Assembly: GCF_005877005.1 (NCBI RefSeq)
Contig: NZ_SSNH01000006.1
Span: 186,001 to 250,000 of the forward strand
From: Sinomonas susongensis
GTDB taxonomy: Bacteria; Actinomycetota; Actinomycetes; Actinomycetales; Micrococcaceae
Length of the DNA: 64,000 nucleotides
Direction of reading: 5' to 3'
The notes below the pieces were generated by a model. That model was not told where the DNA came from. It did not search any database and worked only from the letters and a program-made list of their open reading frames with translations. Within the stretch, counting starts at the first letter, position 1. Every line of letters starts with the position of its first letter. The position numbers were made by a program, and so were the translations under genes. This document shows positions 36,361 to 44,775 of the stretch, piece after piece.

Positions 36361-37299
36361 GTGGCTAGACACGTACGCGGTACTGACGCTCTCGGCGGCA
36401 GATACCGCCTGCTCGAAAAAGTGGGGGCGGGCTCGATGTCCGTGGTCCACCGAGCCTTCGACGAGTTCCTCGAGCGTGAGGTCGCCGTCAAGCTCATCCA
36501 TTCGAGCGCCGCCGACGACGCTGAGCTGCGCCGCAGCGACGTCGAGGTCAAGCTCCTCGCCCGGCTCACACACCCGGGCCTGGTGACCCTCCTCGACGCG
36601 GGCACGGAGTGGACGCCCGAGGGCCTGCCGCGCATCTTCCTCGTCATGGAGCTCGTGTCCGGCCCCGACCTCCGGGCGCGGCTCAAGGAGGGTCCCCTCC
36701 CGGCGACGCGGGTCGCTGAGATCGGTCACGACCTCGCGGAGGCGCTCGACTACATCCACGGCAGGGGCGTGGTGCACCGCGACGTCAAACCCGCGAACGT
36801 CCTGCTGCTCGACGACCCCGTCAAGGGGATGGACTCCATCCGGTGGACCAGGGCGCACGCGAAGCTCACGGACTTCGGCATCGCGTGCATGACCGAATCG
36901 GTCCTCACCCTCGAGGACGCGGTCTCGGGGACACCCGCCTATCTGAGCCCCGAGCAGGTGCGCGGCGAGGTGGTGACCCCGGCGAGTGACATCTACTCGC
37001 TCGGGCTCGTCCTCCTGCAGTCCCTCACGGGTGAACTGGCCTTTCCCGGGCCACCCCTCGAGAGCGCGGTGCGTCGCCTCACGCAGGGACCGCCGATCCC
37101 GGAGACGGTCGACCCGCTATGGCGCGAGCTCGTCGTCGGGATGACGGCCCTGGAGCCGGCCCAACGGCTTACCGCCGCCGACGCCGCTGCCGCGCTCTAC
37201 CGCCTCGCGGCGCTGGGTGCCGTCGGCGGACCCATCGCCTTGGGCGGCGCCGGCACACCGGCAGCCCTGGGTGCCCAGCCAGCCAGCTTGGGCAGCTGA
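36361..37299 (+). CDS. serine/threonine protein kinase, soluble
   Basis: A 312-residue Hanks-type kinase. Glycine loop VGAGSMSVV, lysine K44 (VAVKLI), helix-C E62, HRDVKPAN (139-146), DFG (171-173), and a SPE variant of APE (YLSPEQVRG). Kinase domain covers residues 14-280; the tail is Gly/Ala-rich with no transmembrane helix or PASTA repeats, so it is cytosolic. The GTG start has only a poor ribosome binding site (AAGG adjacent), but no better start exists before the glycine loop. Substrates are unknown; neighbours give no hint. Confidence 0.88.
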   Translation: MARHVRGTDALGGRYRLLEKVGAGSMSVVHRAFDEFLEREVAVKLIHSSAADDAELRRSDVEVKLLARLTHPGLVTLLDAGTEWTPEGLPRIFLVMELVSGPDLRARLKEGPLPATRVAEIGHDLAEALDYIHGRGVVHRDVKPANVLLLDDPVKGMDSIRWTRAHAKLTDFGIACMTESVLTLEDAVSGTPAYLSPEQVRGEVVTPASDIYSLGLVLLQSLTGELAFPGPPLESAVRRLTQGPPIPETVDPLWRELVVGMTALEPAQRLTAADAAAALYRLAALGAVGGPIALGGAGTPAALGAQPASLGS

Positions 37300-37330
37300 G
37301 CTGGGCGCCTAGGCTCCCGCCGAGCAGCAC

Positions 37331-38008
37331 TCAGGCAGCGAGGCGTCCCAGGAGGCTCGTCGCGAAGCCCTCGAGGAGCTTGTCCGGACCCGAATAGACC
37401 TCTGCCGCGCCCGCTTCCCTGAGTTCGGCCTCGCTCGTCCCCCCGCACGTGACCGCGACCGTCGGGATGCCAAGCTTCGAGGCCGCGTAGACGTCCCAGA
37501 CAGAGTCGCCGACGAAGACTGCATCCTCCGCCCGCAGGCCGCCGGCGTCGAGCGCGGCCGTGAGGATGTCGGGGGCCGGCTTGCTCTCCTCCGCGTCCGA
37601 GGAACTCGTGGCGGCACTGATCGCCTCGTCCGCGTCGAGGGCCCGCCGCAGGACGTGGAGCTCTCGGTCCCGTGCCGAGGACGCGAGGACCACGGTGAGT
37701 CCCTCCCCGGCGCAGTGCTTCAGGAGCGATCGGGCGCCGTCGAACGCTATGAGCGAGGGCCAATACGTGCCGAACACCGCCCCGTGGGTGGCCTTGAGCT
37801 CGTCGTCCTGGCTCTCGTCCCGGTCCTCGCCCAGCAGGTGGGGGAGGAGCTTCTCGCCGCCCATTCCGATCGCTCGGTGGATCGCCGCCATCGGGACGGT
37901 GTGCTCGAACTGGCGGAAGGCCTCCCACCACGCGAGTGCATGGAAGTAGTTCGAGTCGACGAGGGTTCCGTCGACGTCGAAGAGCACTCCGCGTGGGCGC
38001 GTGTCCAT
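37331..38008 (-). CDS. HAD-superfamily phosphatase
   Basis: A 225-residue subfamily-I HAD hydrolase: motif I FDVDGTLVD (nucleophile D11, D13), motif II LASSA, motif III KPAPD, motif IV FVGDSVWD. The alpha-helical cap lies between motifs I and II as in phosphoglycolate phosphatase/beta-phosphoglucomutase relatives. Start ATG 38008 follows AGAGGGA. The substrate, probably a small sugar or organic phosphate, cannot be named. Confidence 0.87.
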   Translation of the reverse strand: MDTRPRGVLFDVDGTLVDSNYFHALAWWEAFRQFEHTVPMAAIHRAIGMGGEKLLPHLLGEDRDESQDDELKATHGAVFGTYWPSLIAFDGARSLLKHCAGEGLTVVLASSARDRELHVLRRALDADEAISAATSSSDAEESKPAPDILTAALDAGGLRAEDAVFVGDSVWDVYAASKLGIPTVAVTCGGTSEAELREAGAAEVYSGPDKLLEGFATSLLGRLAA

Positions 38009-38132
38009 CCATTCCCTCTTTCCGTCAATGCTGCTGTCTCTCGGGCTGCGGGAGTGATTGCGAAACCCCCACCCCGGGGTAATGCTCCGGTGCCCCAAAC
38101 CTCAAACGCAACTCGGACGCAAGGAGGATGCC

Positions 38133-38522
38133 ATGGCAGACCAGAAGGAAGCCGGCGGCGTGCGCAAGGGCAGCGAAAGCTCGGACTCCCTCAAGTACTC
38201 GCAGGAGATCACTTCACCCGAGGACAAGCCCGAGCGCGAGGGCCGCAGCCTCGTCACGACGAATCACGAGGTGATCCGGAAGTGGGCCGAGGAGCGCAAC
38301 GGCTCGCCCGCGACCGTGGAGGGCACGGAACACGGGGACCACCTCGGCGTCCTGCGGATCGACTTCGGCGCCAAGAACGACAAGCTCCGGCACATCGACT
38401 GGGACGAGTGGTTCGAGACGTTCGATGAGCGTGGGCTCAACTTCATCTACCAAGAGCAGCGCAGCGACGGCAGCCAGTCCAACTTCTTCCAGCTGGAGAA
38501 CCCCAACCGCGAGGACGCCTAG
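38133..38522 (+). CDS. conserved hypothetical protein, acidic, 129 aa
   Basis: Start ATG 38133 is set by AAGGAGG (38121-38127). The N-terminal 40 residues are charged and probably disordered; the rest (TTNHEVIRKWAEERNG, VLRIDFGAKNDKLRHIDWDEWFETFDERGLNFIYQEQ) resembles a small conserved protein seen in actinobacteria and cyanobacteria whose function is unknown. No signal or transmembrane segment. It converges on the MFS gene with overlapping stops (38519-38522). Confidence 0.75.
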   Translation: MADQKEAGGVRKGSESSDSLKYSQEITSPEDKPEREGRSLVTTNHEVIRKWAEERNGSPATVEGTEHGDHLGVLRIDFGAKNDKLRHIDWDEWFETFDERGLNFIYQEQRSDGSQSNFFQLENPNREDA

Positions 38523-40306
38523 CCTTCGAGCGCGGCGTCCGGCGCTGGAACGAGCACGATGTCCGGACGCGGCGTCGCCGGGACCCCGGTCCCGGAGAAC
38601 AACGCTCCGAGGCTCGGCTCGAGGTGCTTCGCGACCGTGCCACGCACGGAGTCGCGGAGGACGATCGCCCGCGCCCCGACATCCGCGGCGTGCCGGGCAA
38701 GGACTTCGGCTGTTGCCGCATGCCCCCCGACGCTGTGGAGGACGAGGCCGCGAACCGCGAGGGCTTCCCGGACCGGTCGGCCGTCTCCGAGCCGGTCCTC
38801 CGCGAGCTGGTTCCCCGCCAGCCGCTCGAGGTGGGCGGCGACGGCTGCGCGCGCCTCGTCCCCGCTCTCCGGGCTGATCGCGAGCTCTTCGAGCACGTCG
38901 GTCTCACGTACGTGGACGATCTCGAGCGATGCATGCTCGGCCCGGGCAAGCGCTGCTGCGCGGTCGACGACGGCGGCAGCGGCGGCGTTCGAGGCCACGG
39001 CGGCGACGACGGGACGAGAACCTTCGAGGACCGGGCCAAGCGGCTCGAGGGTGGGCGTGGCAGGGCTCGCAGCAGTTGCCGGGCCCGAAGCGGCGACGTC
39101 CTCGGGCGCCACGACCTCAGGCTGCGCGTCGCGCTCGGCGGCCGTGACGAGCCGGTGGCCTGCCGCGAGGACCGGGATCGCGAGGAGGAACGCGAGGGCC
39201 CCGACGAGGAACGCCATGCTCTGGTTCGAGGCCTCGGCGATCTTGCCCGCGGCGAACGGGGCGAGGCCTCCGCCGATGAACCGGACGAAGCCGTAGGAGG
39301 AGGACGCGACCGACCGGTCCACGGGGGCGACGAGCATCACGGCCTGGGTCGTGAGCGTGTTGTTGATGCCGATGAACGCGCCGCTCACGATCACCGCGAC
39401 GATGACGACGGACGGCGTCGCCACCCCGAAGGCGATCACGGCCATGACGATGGCGAGGCCGAGCATGTTGGCGTAGAGCACGGGGGCGGTGCCGAACCGC
39501 CGCTGGAGCCGCGGAGCGAAGACGACGGCGAACAGGGCTACGAGGACACCCCAGCCGGTGAAGACGAGGCCGAGCTCGTGGGCTCCGAGCTTCATGGGGT
39601 AGGGGGCGTAGCCGAGCATGGTGAAGAAGCCCCAGTTGTACAGGAGCGCCATGAGGCCCATGATCAGGAGGCCGCGGTGCCGTAGCGCGAGCAGCGGGGC
39701 GGCAAGCGACGTCTTCTGCGCGGGCCGGGGCTGCTGGGGGACGAAGAGGAGCGTTGCGATGAGGGCGATCGCCATGAGCACTGCGACCCCGTAGAACGGG
39801 CCGCGCCAGCTGATGCTGCCGAGCTCGCCGCCGAGCAGCGGCCCGACGGCGATGCCGATGCCGAGTGCCGTCTCGTAGAGGATGATCGCGCCGGAGAAGC
39901 CCCCCTTGGCCGAGGCGACGATGACCGCGAGGCTCGTCGCGATGAACAGGGCGTTGCCGAGGCCCCAGCCCGCGCGGAATCCGACGATTCCCCCGATGGA
40001 ACCGGACGTGCCGGCCAGCCCTGCGAAGACGACGATGAGGAAGAGGCCCAGGATGAGGGTGAGCTTGGAGCCGATGCGGCTCGAGACCCAGCCCACAACG
40101 AGCATGGCGACGGCAGTCACCACGAGATAGCTCGTGAACAGGAGGGAGACGTCGCTCGGGGTCGCGTGCAGGCTCGACGCGAGGGCAGGCAGGATGGGGT
40201 CGACGAGACCGATGCCCATGAACGAGATGACGCACGCGAACGCCACCGCCCATACTGCGCTCGGCTGTTTGAACGGGTTGGTCTTCGTGCCGTGCGGCGC
40301 GCTCAT
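38519..40306 (-). CDS. MFS transporter fused to universal-stress-like domain
   Basis: A 595-residue protein: residues 1-400 form a 12-TM DHA1-type major facilitator (SFMGIGLVDPILPALA, GWVSSRIGSK). An Ala/Pro linker (about 400-440) leads to a cytosolic UspA-like alpha/beta domain (VAAVASNAAAAAVVDRAAALA, ASLEIVHVRE, GARAIVLRDSVRGTVAKH, DIVLVPAP). The ATP-binding glycine pattern of the stress domain is degenerate. The start overlaps the marR-type stop (ATGA). Likely a regulated efflux pump controlled by the MarR protein; the substrate is unknown. Confidence 0.87.
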   Translation of the reverse strand: MSAPHGTKTNPFKQPSAVWAVAFACVISFMGIGLVDPILPALASSLHATPSDVSLLFTSYLVVTAVAMLVVGWVSSRIGSKLTLILGLFLIVVFAGLAGTSGSIGGIVGFRAGWGLGNALFIATSLAVIVASAKGGFSGAIILYETALGIGIAVGPLLGGELGSISWRGPFYGVAVLMAIALIATLLFVPQQPRPAQKTSLAAPLLALRHRGLLIMGLMALLYNWGFFTMLGYAPYPMKLGAHELGLVFTGWGVLVALFAVVFAPRLQRRFGTAPVLYANMLGLAIVMAVIAFGVATPSVVIVAVIVSGAFIGINNTLTTQAVMLVAPVDRSVASSSYGFVRFIGGGLAPFAAGKIAEASNQSMAFLVGALAFLLAIPVLAAGHRLVTAAERDAQPEVVAPEDVAASGPATAASPATPTLEPLGPVLEGSRPVVAAVASNAAAAAVVDRAAALARAEHASLEIVHVRETDVLEELAISPESGDEARAAVAAHLERLAGNQLAEDRLGDGRPVREALAVRGLVLHSVGGHAATAEVLARHAADVGARAIVLRDSVRGTVAKHLEPSLGALFSGTGVPATPRPDIVLVPAPDAALEG

Positions 40307-40782
40307 CGTGTCGCTGTTCCTCTCATGGGTAGGGAAGGCTGCTGTGCAGCCGCCGATACAAGGCGTTCGAGTGCCGGAAGGGCAGCCTCGATCGCGGCCC
40401 GGTCGGCGGGCTCGAGGCTTTCGAGGAGCTCGTGCAGGTAGTCCGAGCGCCGCGCGCGACGCCGGGAGAAGACTTCCCGGCCGCGGGCAGTCGGGGCGAT
40501 CAGGACGCCGCGCCGGTCGCCCTGGGGAGTCGTGCGCTCCACGAAGCCGTCGTTCTCCATTCGCCCGACGAGCTGGGTCATGGCCGGCTGGGAGACCCCT
40601 TCGGCGCGGGCGAGTTCGGTGATGCGAAGCGGGCCTTCGGCTTCGAGCCGGCTGAGGGCCGAGGCCACTGACGGCGAGATCCCGCCGACGGACGCAACCG
40701 AACGCAAACGGCGGACGAGCTGCTCGATGACCCGGGAGAAGCGCTCCACGGGATCGTCGGCCGATTTGCCCTTCCGATTCAT
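40303..40782 (-). CDS. MarR-family transcriptional regulator
   Basis: A 159-residue MarR repressor with the winged HTH at about residues 45-95 (LRITELARAEGVSQPAMTQLVGRMENDGFVER, wing DRRGVL). Start ATG 40782 lies inside the 31-bp palindrome 40780-40810; TTG 40788 is an alternative. There is no clear ribosome binding site, so the mRNA may be leaderless. It is translationally coupled to the MFS pump it presumably controls, and self-repression by the palindrome is expected. Confidence 0.9.
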   Translation of the reverse strand: MNRKGKSADDPVERFSRVIEQLVRRLRSVASVGGISPSVASALSRLEAEGPLRITELARAEGVSQPAMTQLVGRMENDGFVERTTPQGDRRGVLIAPTARGREVFSRRRARRSDYLHELLESLEPADRAAIEAALPALERLVSAAAQQPSLPMRGTATR

Positions 40783-40810
40783 AAGCAACTTATATCATAA
40801 GGTGCTTATG
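40780..40810. promoter_or_regulatory. 31-bp MarR operator over the start codon
   Basis: CATAAGCAACTTAT (40780-40793), 3-nt centre, ATAAGGTGCTTATG (40797-40810): 13 of 14 positions are symmetric. It covers the regulator start codon and a TATGAT -10-like sequence on the minus strand, so binding would shut off both the regulator and the MFS pump. Confidence 0.75.
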
Positions 40811-40822
40811 AGGAGAAGGGCC

Positions 40823-42112
40823 CTAACCCGCCGTCCTCGCATCCGCCCCGGAGCCCACGAACTCCTTGCCCCGGGTCTCAGGCCCGAAGGCGATGAGCAC
40901 GGCGATGAAGACCGCGATGATCGCGGCTACGACCGCCATGGCGAGTGCGTAGTTTCCGCCGGCCGACTGGGCGATGAGGGCTTGGATGGTCGCGTTCGCG
41001 GCCGCTATGACATTGCCGACCTGGTACACGAACCCGGGCAGGACGGCGCGGGTCCCCTCGGGCACGAGCTCGTTGAGGTACGCGGGGACGACCCCCCACG
41101 CGCCCTGCACCATGAACTGGATGAGGAATGCGCCCACCCCGAGTGCCACGGAACCGGTGGAGAACGCCCACAGGGGGATGCAGGGGAGGGCGAGCAGCGC
41201 AAAGACGATGATCGTCCGCTTCCGCCCGAAGCGCTCCGAGAGCGTGCCGGCGATGAGGCCGCCGATGATCGCCGCGATGTTGTAGAAGATCGCGATGATG
41301 CTCACGGTTCCCGCGGTGAAGTGCTGCTGGACCGTGAGGAACGTGGGGTAGAGGTCCTGCGTGCCGTGGCTGAAGAAGTTGAAGCCGGCCATGAGGAACA
41401 CGGCGAAGACCAGGACCGGCCAGTTCGCTGCGACGGCTGGCCAGAATGCAGGCTTGCGCTCGCCCTGAATCCCGCCGTCGGGCCGGGCGCCTGCGGCGGA
41501 GCGGCGCGTCGCCGTCCACACGGGCGATTCGTCGACCCAGAAGAAGATGTACGCGGCCAAGAGGATCGGGACGACGCCGATGGCGAACATCCCGCGCCAG
41601 CCCACGGTGTCGATGAGCAGCCCGTAGATCACGGACGCGATGAGGTAGCCGAGCGGGTAACCGGCCTGAAAGACTCCGGACACGAACCCACGGGAGCGGG
41701 TCGGGATGGACTCCATGGTGAGGGCCGAGGCAACGCCCCAGATGCCGCCCATGGCGACGCCGTACAGGAGGCGCAGCGCGAAGAACGTTTCGAAATTGGG
41801 CGAGAGCGCAGAAGCCAGCTCGATGAGCGAGAACACGACGATGTTCACCACGAGGATCGGCTTCCGGCCGAAACGCTCTGCGAGCGGGCCGAAGATGAGA
41901 GCCCCGACGGGGCGGAGGATCAGAGTGAAGGTGATCGCGAGCGTCGCAGTGACGATCGTGATGTGGAACTCCTTCGCCATCGTCGAGAGGACGAAGACGA
42001 GAACGAAGTAGTCGAACGCATCGAGGGTCCAACTGCCGGCGCCCGCGAACAGTGCCTTCCGCTGGGCGGGGGACCACCGTTCCTTCGGCGGGATCGTGCT
42101 GCTGCTTGGCAT
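40823..42112 (-). CDS. MFS transporter, SHS (sialate/lactate:H+ symporter)-like
   Basis: A 429-residue, 12-TM major facilitator. FAGAGSWTLDAFDYFVLVFVL in helix one and LAERFGRKP in loop 2-3, repeated as LSERFGRKR in loop 8-9, match the sialate:H+ symporter family (NanT, Jen1). Start ATG 42112 follows GGAGGAAGG. The gene stands alone between the MarR operator and a FUSC-type gene. A monocarboxylate or sialic-acid-like substrate is suggested by family only. Confidence 0.85.
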   Translation of the reverse strand: MPSSSTIPPKERWSPAQRKALFAGAGSWTLDAFDYFVLVFVLSTMAKEFHITIVTATLAITFTLILRPVGALIFGPLAERFGRKPILVVNIVVFSLIELASALSPNFETFFALRLLYGVAMGGIWGVASALTMESIPTRSRGFVSGVFQAGYPLGYLIASVIYGLLIDTVGWRGMFAIGVVPILLAAYIFFWVDESPVWTATRRSAAGARPDGGIQGERKPAFWPAVAANWPVLVFAVFLMAGFNFFSHGTQDLYPTFLTVQQHFTAGTVSIIAIFYNIAAIIGGLIAGTLSERFGRKRTIIVFALLALPCIPLWAFSTGSVALGVGAFLIQFMVQGAWGVVPAYLNELVPEGTRAVLPGFVYQVGNVIAAANATIQALIAQSAGGNYALAMAVVAAIIAVFIAVLIAFGPETRGKEFVGSGADARTAG

Positions 42113-42244
42113 GAGCTTGCCTTCCTCCCCTTCTCCTCCACCGCCTTTCCCACCTTCGGCCGTTTCACACAGGCTGTCCGGGGGACGGGGGAAGCGGCGT
42201 GTCCGATTTGCGCCGCGGGGGCGCTCAGGTGCAACCCTTGAGAG

Positions 42245-43366
42245 ATGGCGGCCAGCAGCCGATCCGGCACCTACCCAGCCCGCGAAACCCTGAGCAAGGC
42301 GCGCAGCTCGGCCCTTTCAGGGCTGCGCAAGGCCGTCGCCCGCAGCCGCCTCGAGCTCGCGGGGAAGACCGCGCTCGCGGCGGGGCTCGCTTGGGCCGTC
42401 GCCCCGTTCATGCCCGGCTCCGCAGCCCACTATCCGTACTACGCCCCCCTCGGTGCACTCGTCACGATGTATCCGACGGTTGCCGACTCCGCACGGAAGG
42501 GCCTTCAGAGCCTCCTCGGGCTCGGCCTCGGAATCGGCGTCGCCTTCGCCGTGGCCACGTTCACGGGTGCGAACGCCGCTGCGGTCGCGGCCGTCGTCGG
42601 CCTCGGCGTCCTGGTCGGCGGGCTGCCGCGCATGGGCGCCGCGAGCGACTGGGTGCCCATGGCCGGGCTGTTCGTTCTGGTCATCGGCGGCCAGCGCGCA
42701 GACACCTTCTCGCTGGCCTACCTGCTGCAGATGGCGGTGGGCGTCGGGATCGGCTTCGCCGTCAATTGGCTCATCCTGCCACCACTTCACTTCCAGGCGA
42801 TAAGCCTTGCCTTCGCCCGCCAGCGCCATGCGCTCGCACGGCAGCTCGAGGACATGGCGGAGGCCATGGACGAATCCTGGCCGCCGGACCACAGCGACTG
42901 GGCGGAACGGGACGAGCAGCTCGCACGGACGGCCGGCGAGGTCCGGCAGGCCGTGCACCGCGCCGAGGTGAGCGCGCGCGCCAACCCGCGGCGCCGTCGT
43001 CATCCGCGCGACCTCGGCGAGGACCTCAAGGACCTCCGCGCCGTCGAGCGCCTCACCTTCCAGGTCCAGGACATCACCGACGTCCTCGCGAGCGCCATCT
43101 GGGAGGAGCGCGCAGGGACCACGGTTCCCCCCGAGCTGACGCGGGAACTCGGAGTAGCGCTTCGAGCATCATCCAAGGTCGTGCGGGCGTGGGGAGAGGA
43201 CGACGTCGATGGGCTGGTGGAGGAGGCCGAGGGCGCCCTGGCCGTGCTCAGCACGGGGTTCGCCGAGGTCATTTCGAGGGACGTGTCGGTCAACGCCACA
43301 GCGTCCGTCGCGATGAGCCTCCGGCGTATGGTCCAGATCGTGAGGAGCCGCTCCTCGGCTCGCTAG
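42245..43366 (+). CDS. FUSC/aromatic-acid-exporter-like membrane protein
   Basis: A 373-residue protein: about six hydrophobic helices in residues 40-185 (YYAPLGALVTMYPTVADSARKGLQSLLGLGLG is the family block) followed by a soluble charged C-terminal half. FUSC/ArAE proteins are proposed exporters of aromatic acids. Divergent from the SHS transporter. Substrate unknown. Confidence 0.8.
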   Translation: MAASSRSGTYPARETLSKARSSALSGLRKAVARSRLELAGKTALAAGLAWAVAPFMPGSAAHYPYYAPLGALVTMYPTVADSARKGLQSLLGLGLGIGVAFAVATFTGANAAAVAAVVGLGVLVGGLPRMGAASDWVPMAGLFVLVIGGQRADTFSLAYLLQMAVGVGIGFAVNWLILPPLHFQAISLAFARQRHALARQLEDMAEAMDESWPPDHSDWAERDEQLARTAGEVRQAVHRAEVSARANPRRRRHPRDLGEDLKDLRAVERLTFQVQDITDVLASAIWEERAGTTVPPELTRELGVALRASSKVVRAWGEDDVDGLVEEAEGALAVLSTGFAEVISRDVSVNATASVAMSLRRMVQIVRSRSSAR

Positions 43367-43386
43367 CGCTCGCCGGCGCTCGAGTG

Positions 43387-43758
43387 CTAGCGGGTGGCCG
43401 GCCGCTGCGAGGGGCGGGATTCGACGGTTGGGGACCGGGATCCGGCCATTCGGGACTGGGACATGTACGAACGGGACCGGCGACGCTCCGTCGCCGCGAC
43501 CAGATCGGCGACACTGATCTCGATGCCCTGCCACGGATTCTGACTGCTCGGCAGCACGAGCTCGCTCAACGGCACGTCCCGGCGCTGGGTGCGGCCCGTG
43601 CCGCAGACCCACAGCACCTTGGCCCGCGCTTCGCCGACGGACACCAGGTAGCCGTGGACCTCCGCCTTTCCCTTGCGGACGATGACCTTCCGGTTTCCGG
43701 CCATGGCGATGGCCAGATCCTCGCGGCTTGCACCGTTCGCGTCGGTAGGTTCCACCAC
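43387..43758 (-). CDS. hypothetical protein, 123 aa
   Basis: Not recognised. The central part (KVIVRKGKAEVHGYLVSVGEARAKVLWVCGTG) is beta-rich, resembling a small SH3/KOW-like barrel; the C-terminal 35 residues are Arg/Ser-rich. The gene is convergent with the FUSC-type gene. Start GTG/ATG choice near 43758 is uncertain. Confidence 0.5.
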   Translation of the reverse strand: MVEPTDANGASREDLAIAMAGNRKVIVRKGKAEVHGYLVSVGEARAKVLWVCGTGRTQRRDVPLSELVLPSSQNPWQGIEISVADLVAATERRRSRSYMSQSRMAGSRSPTVESRPSQRPATR

Positions 43759-43909
43759 AGCACCCCCTGAGCAGAGGCTCCTACACAGGTACAGGATGGA
43801 CCGCCGGACGGCAGGGCGCCAGAGACTTTCAGAAGGAATTCAGGCCGGCGTGAGGTCGCTCGGAGAGGAGCCGAAATGGCGCCCGCGAGGGAGGGCCGGA
43901 CATGGCCGA

Positions 43910-43943
43910 CCGGAGGACTCCCCGGCCCTTCGGAGTCCTCCGG
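43910..43943. terminator. 12-bp hairpin downstream of small membrane gene
   Basis: CCGGAGGACTCC (43910-43921) pairs with GGAGTCCTCCGG (43932-43943), 10-nt loop. It lies 40 nt beyond the stop of the minus-strand gene at 43983; no T-run follows, so termination is tentative. Confidence 0.4.
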
Positions 43944-43982
43944 CCGGTATCTCTGGGGGGGGTCTGTGCCTGACGGCTGGCG

Positions 43983-44204
43983 TCAGAGCACCTTCTTCTC
44001 CTCGAGCCTCAGGGCGATGCCGATCGCAAAGAACGTCGGCGCCCAGTGGCCCACGAAGATGCCCCACCGGTCGGATTGAGCGCGGTCATGCCGCGGGTTG
44101 ATCCGGCTGAAGGTCCAGGAGAGGACCGAGAGCCCGATTGATCCGAATCCCGCCATGTAGGCGTATTCGCTCTTGATTCCCATGTCATGCAGTTTCTCCA
44201 GCAT
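43983..44204 (-). CDS. small membrane protein, 73 aa
   Basis: Two hydrophobic segments (AYMAGFGSIGLSVLSWTF and GIFVGHWAPTFFAIGIAL) and a charged C-terminus indicate a two-helix inner-membrane protein. ATG 44204 has GAGGAG close upstream; ATG at codon 9 is an alternative. It resembles small conserved proteins of Arthrobacter-type genomes with no known role. Confidence 0.68.
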   Translation of the reverse strand: MLEKLHDMGIKSEYAYMAGFGSIGLSVLSWTFSRINPRHDRAQSDRWGIFVGHWAPTFFAIGIALRLEEKKVL

Positions 44205-44317
44205 GACTCCTCAATGCCCAGCCGCCGCGGTTTGAATCCTCATCGTGCCACCCATCATTTGGGGAAAGGATGAACTCTGACCAGAATCGTGCTCCCAGGC
44301 AAAGCCCAGCGGCGCGG

Positions 44318-44623
44318 TCAGTTCGGCGTGATGGCGTCGATCGACCACTCGTGGCCGAGGATCTCTTCGAGCACCGAGCGGCGCTTTTCGCAGAGGGTTC
44401 CGCGCTGGGCGTGCCCCTTCTGGGCCTCGAGCCAGCGGCCGAGGAGGGCTTCATCGGCATGCCGGCCAGTCGGTTCCGGTGCCCTGCGGTGGGTTCTGCA
44501 GAAGTCTCTGAGCTGATCGACAGCGGCACCGAACAGCCCGTCCTCGGGCTGCGGCACTTCGCGGACGTCCGTGATCTGGCGGGAAAGCTCCCGCCTCATG
44601 AACTCGTCCAAGAATTCCCCCAT
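44318..44623 (-). CDS. stand-alone helicase-associated (HA) domain protein
   Basis: A 101-residue protein whose body (LRDFCRTHRRAP, DEALLGRWLEAQKGHAQRGTL, RRSVLEEILGHEW) fits one repeat of the helicase-associated domain, normally found in tandem at the end of large superfamily-II helicases. No helicase motifs are present here. The HA repeat is thought to bind nucleic acid; the role of a single orphan repeat is unknown. The start ATG 44623 has only a weak ribosome binding site. Confidence 0.65.
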   Translation of the reverse strand: MGEFLDEFMRRELSRQITDVREVPQPEDGLFGAAVDQLRDFCRTHRRAPEPTGRHADEALLGRWLEAQKGHAQRGTLCEKRRSVLEEILGHEWSIDAITPN

Positions 44624-44775
44624 TCGTTTTACGTGCTTGATGGCCGGGATTATTCAACTTCAAGCTGGGAGCCAGCTGTCAGTTTCCGCGTGACCCTACG
44701 CCGTCTCGGGTGGGCACCCAAGTCGCCCAGCATCCTTTCCGAATGCCGGACACATTCCATCGATAGGATGGCCGA

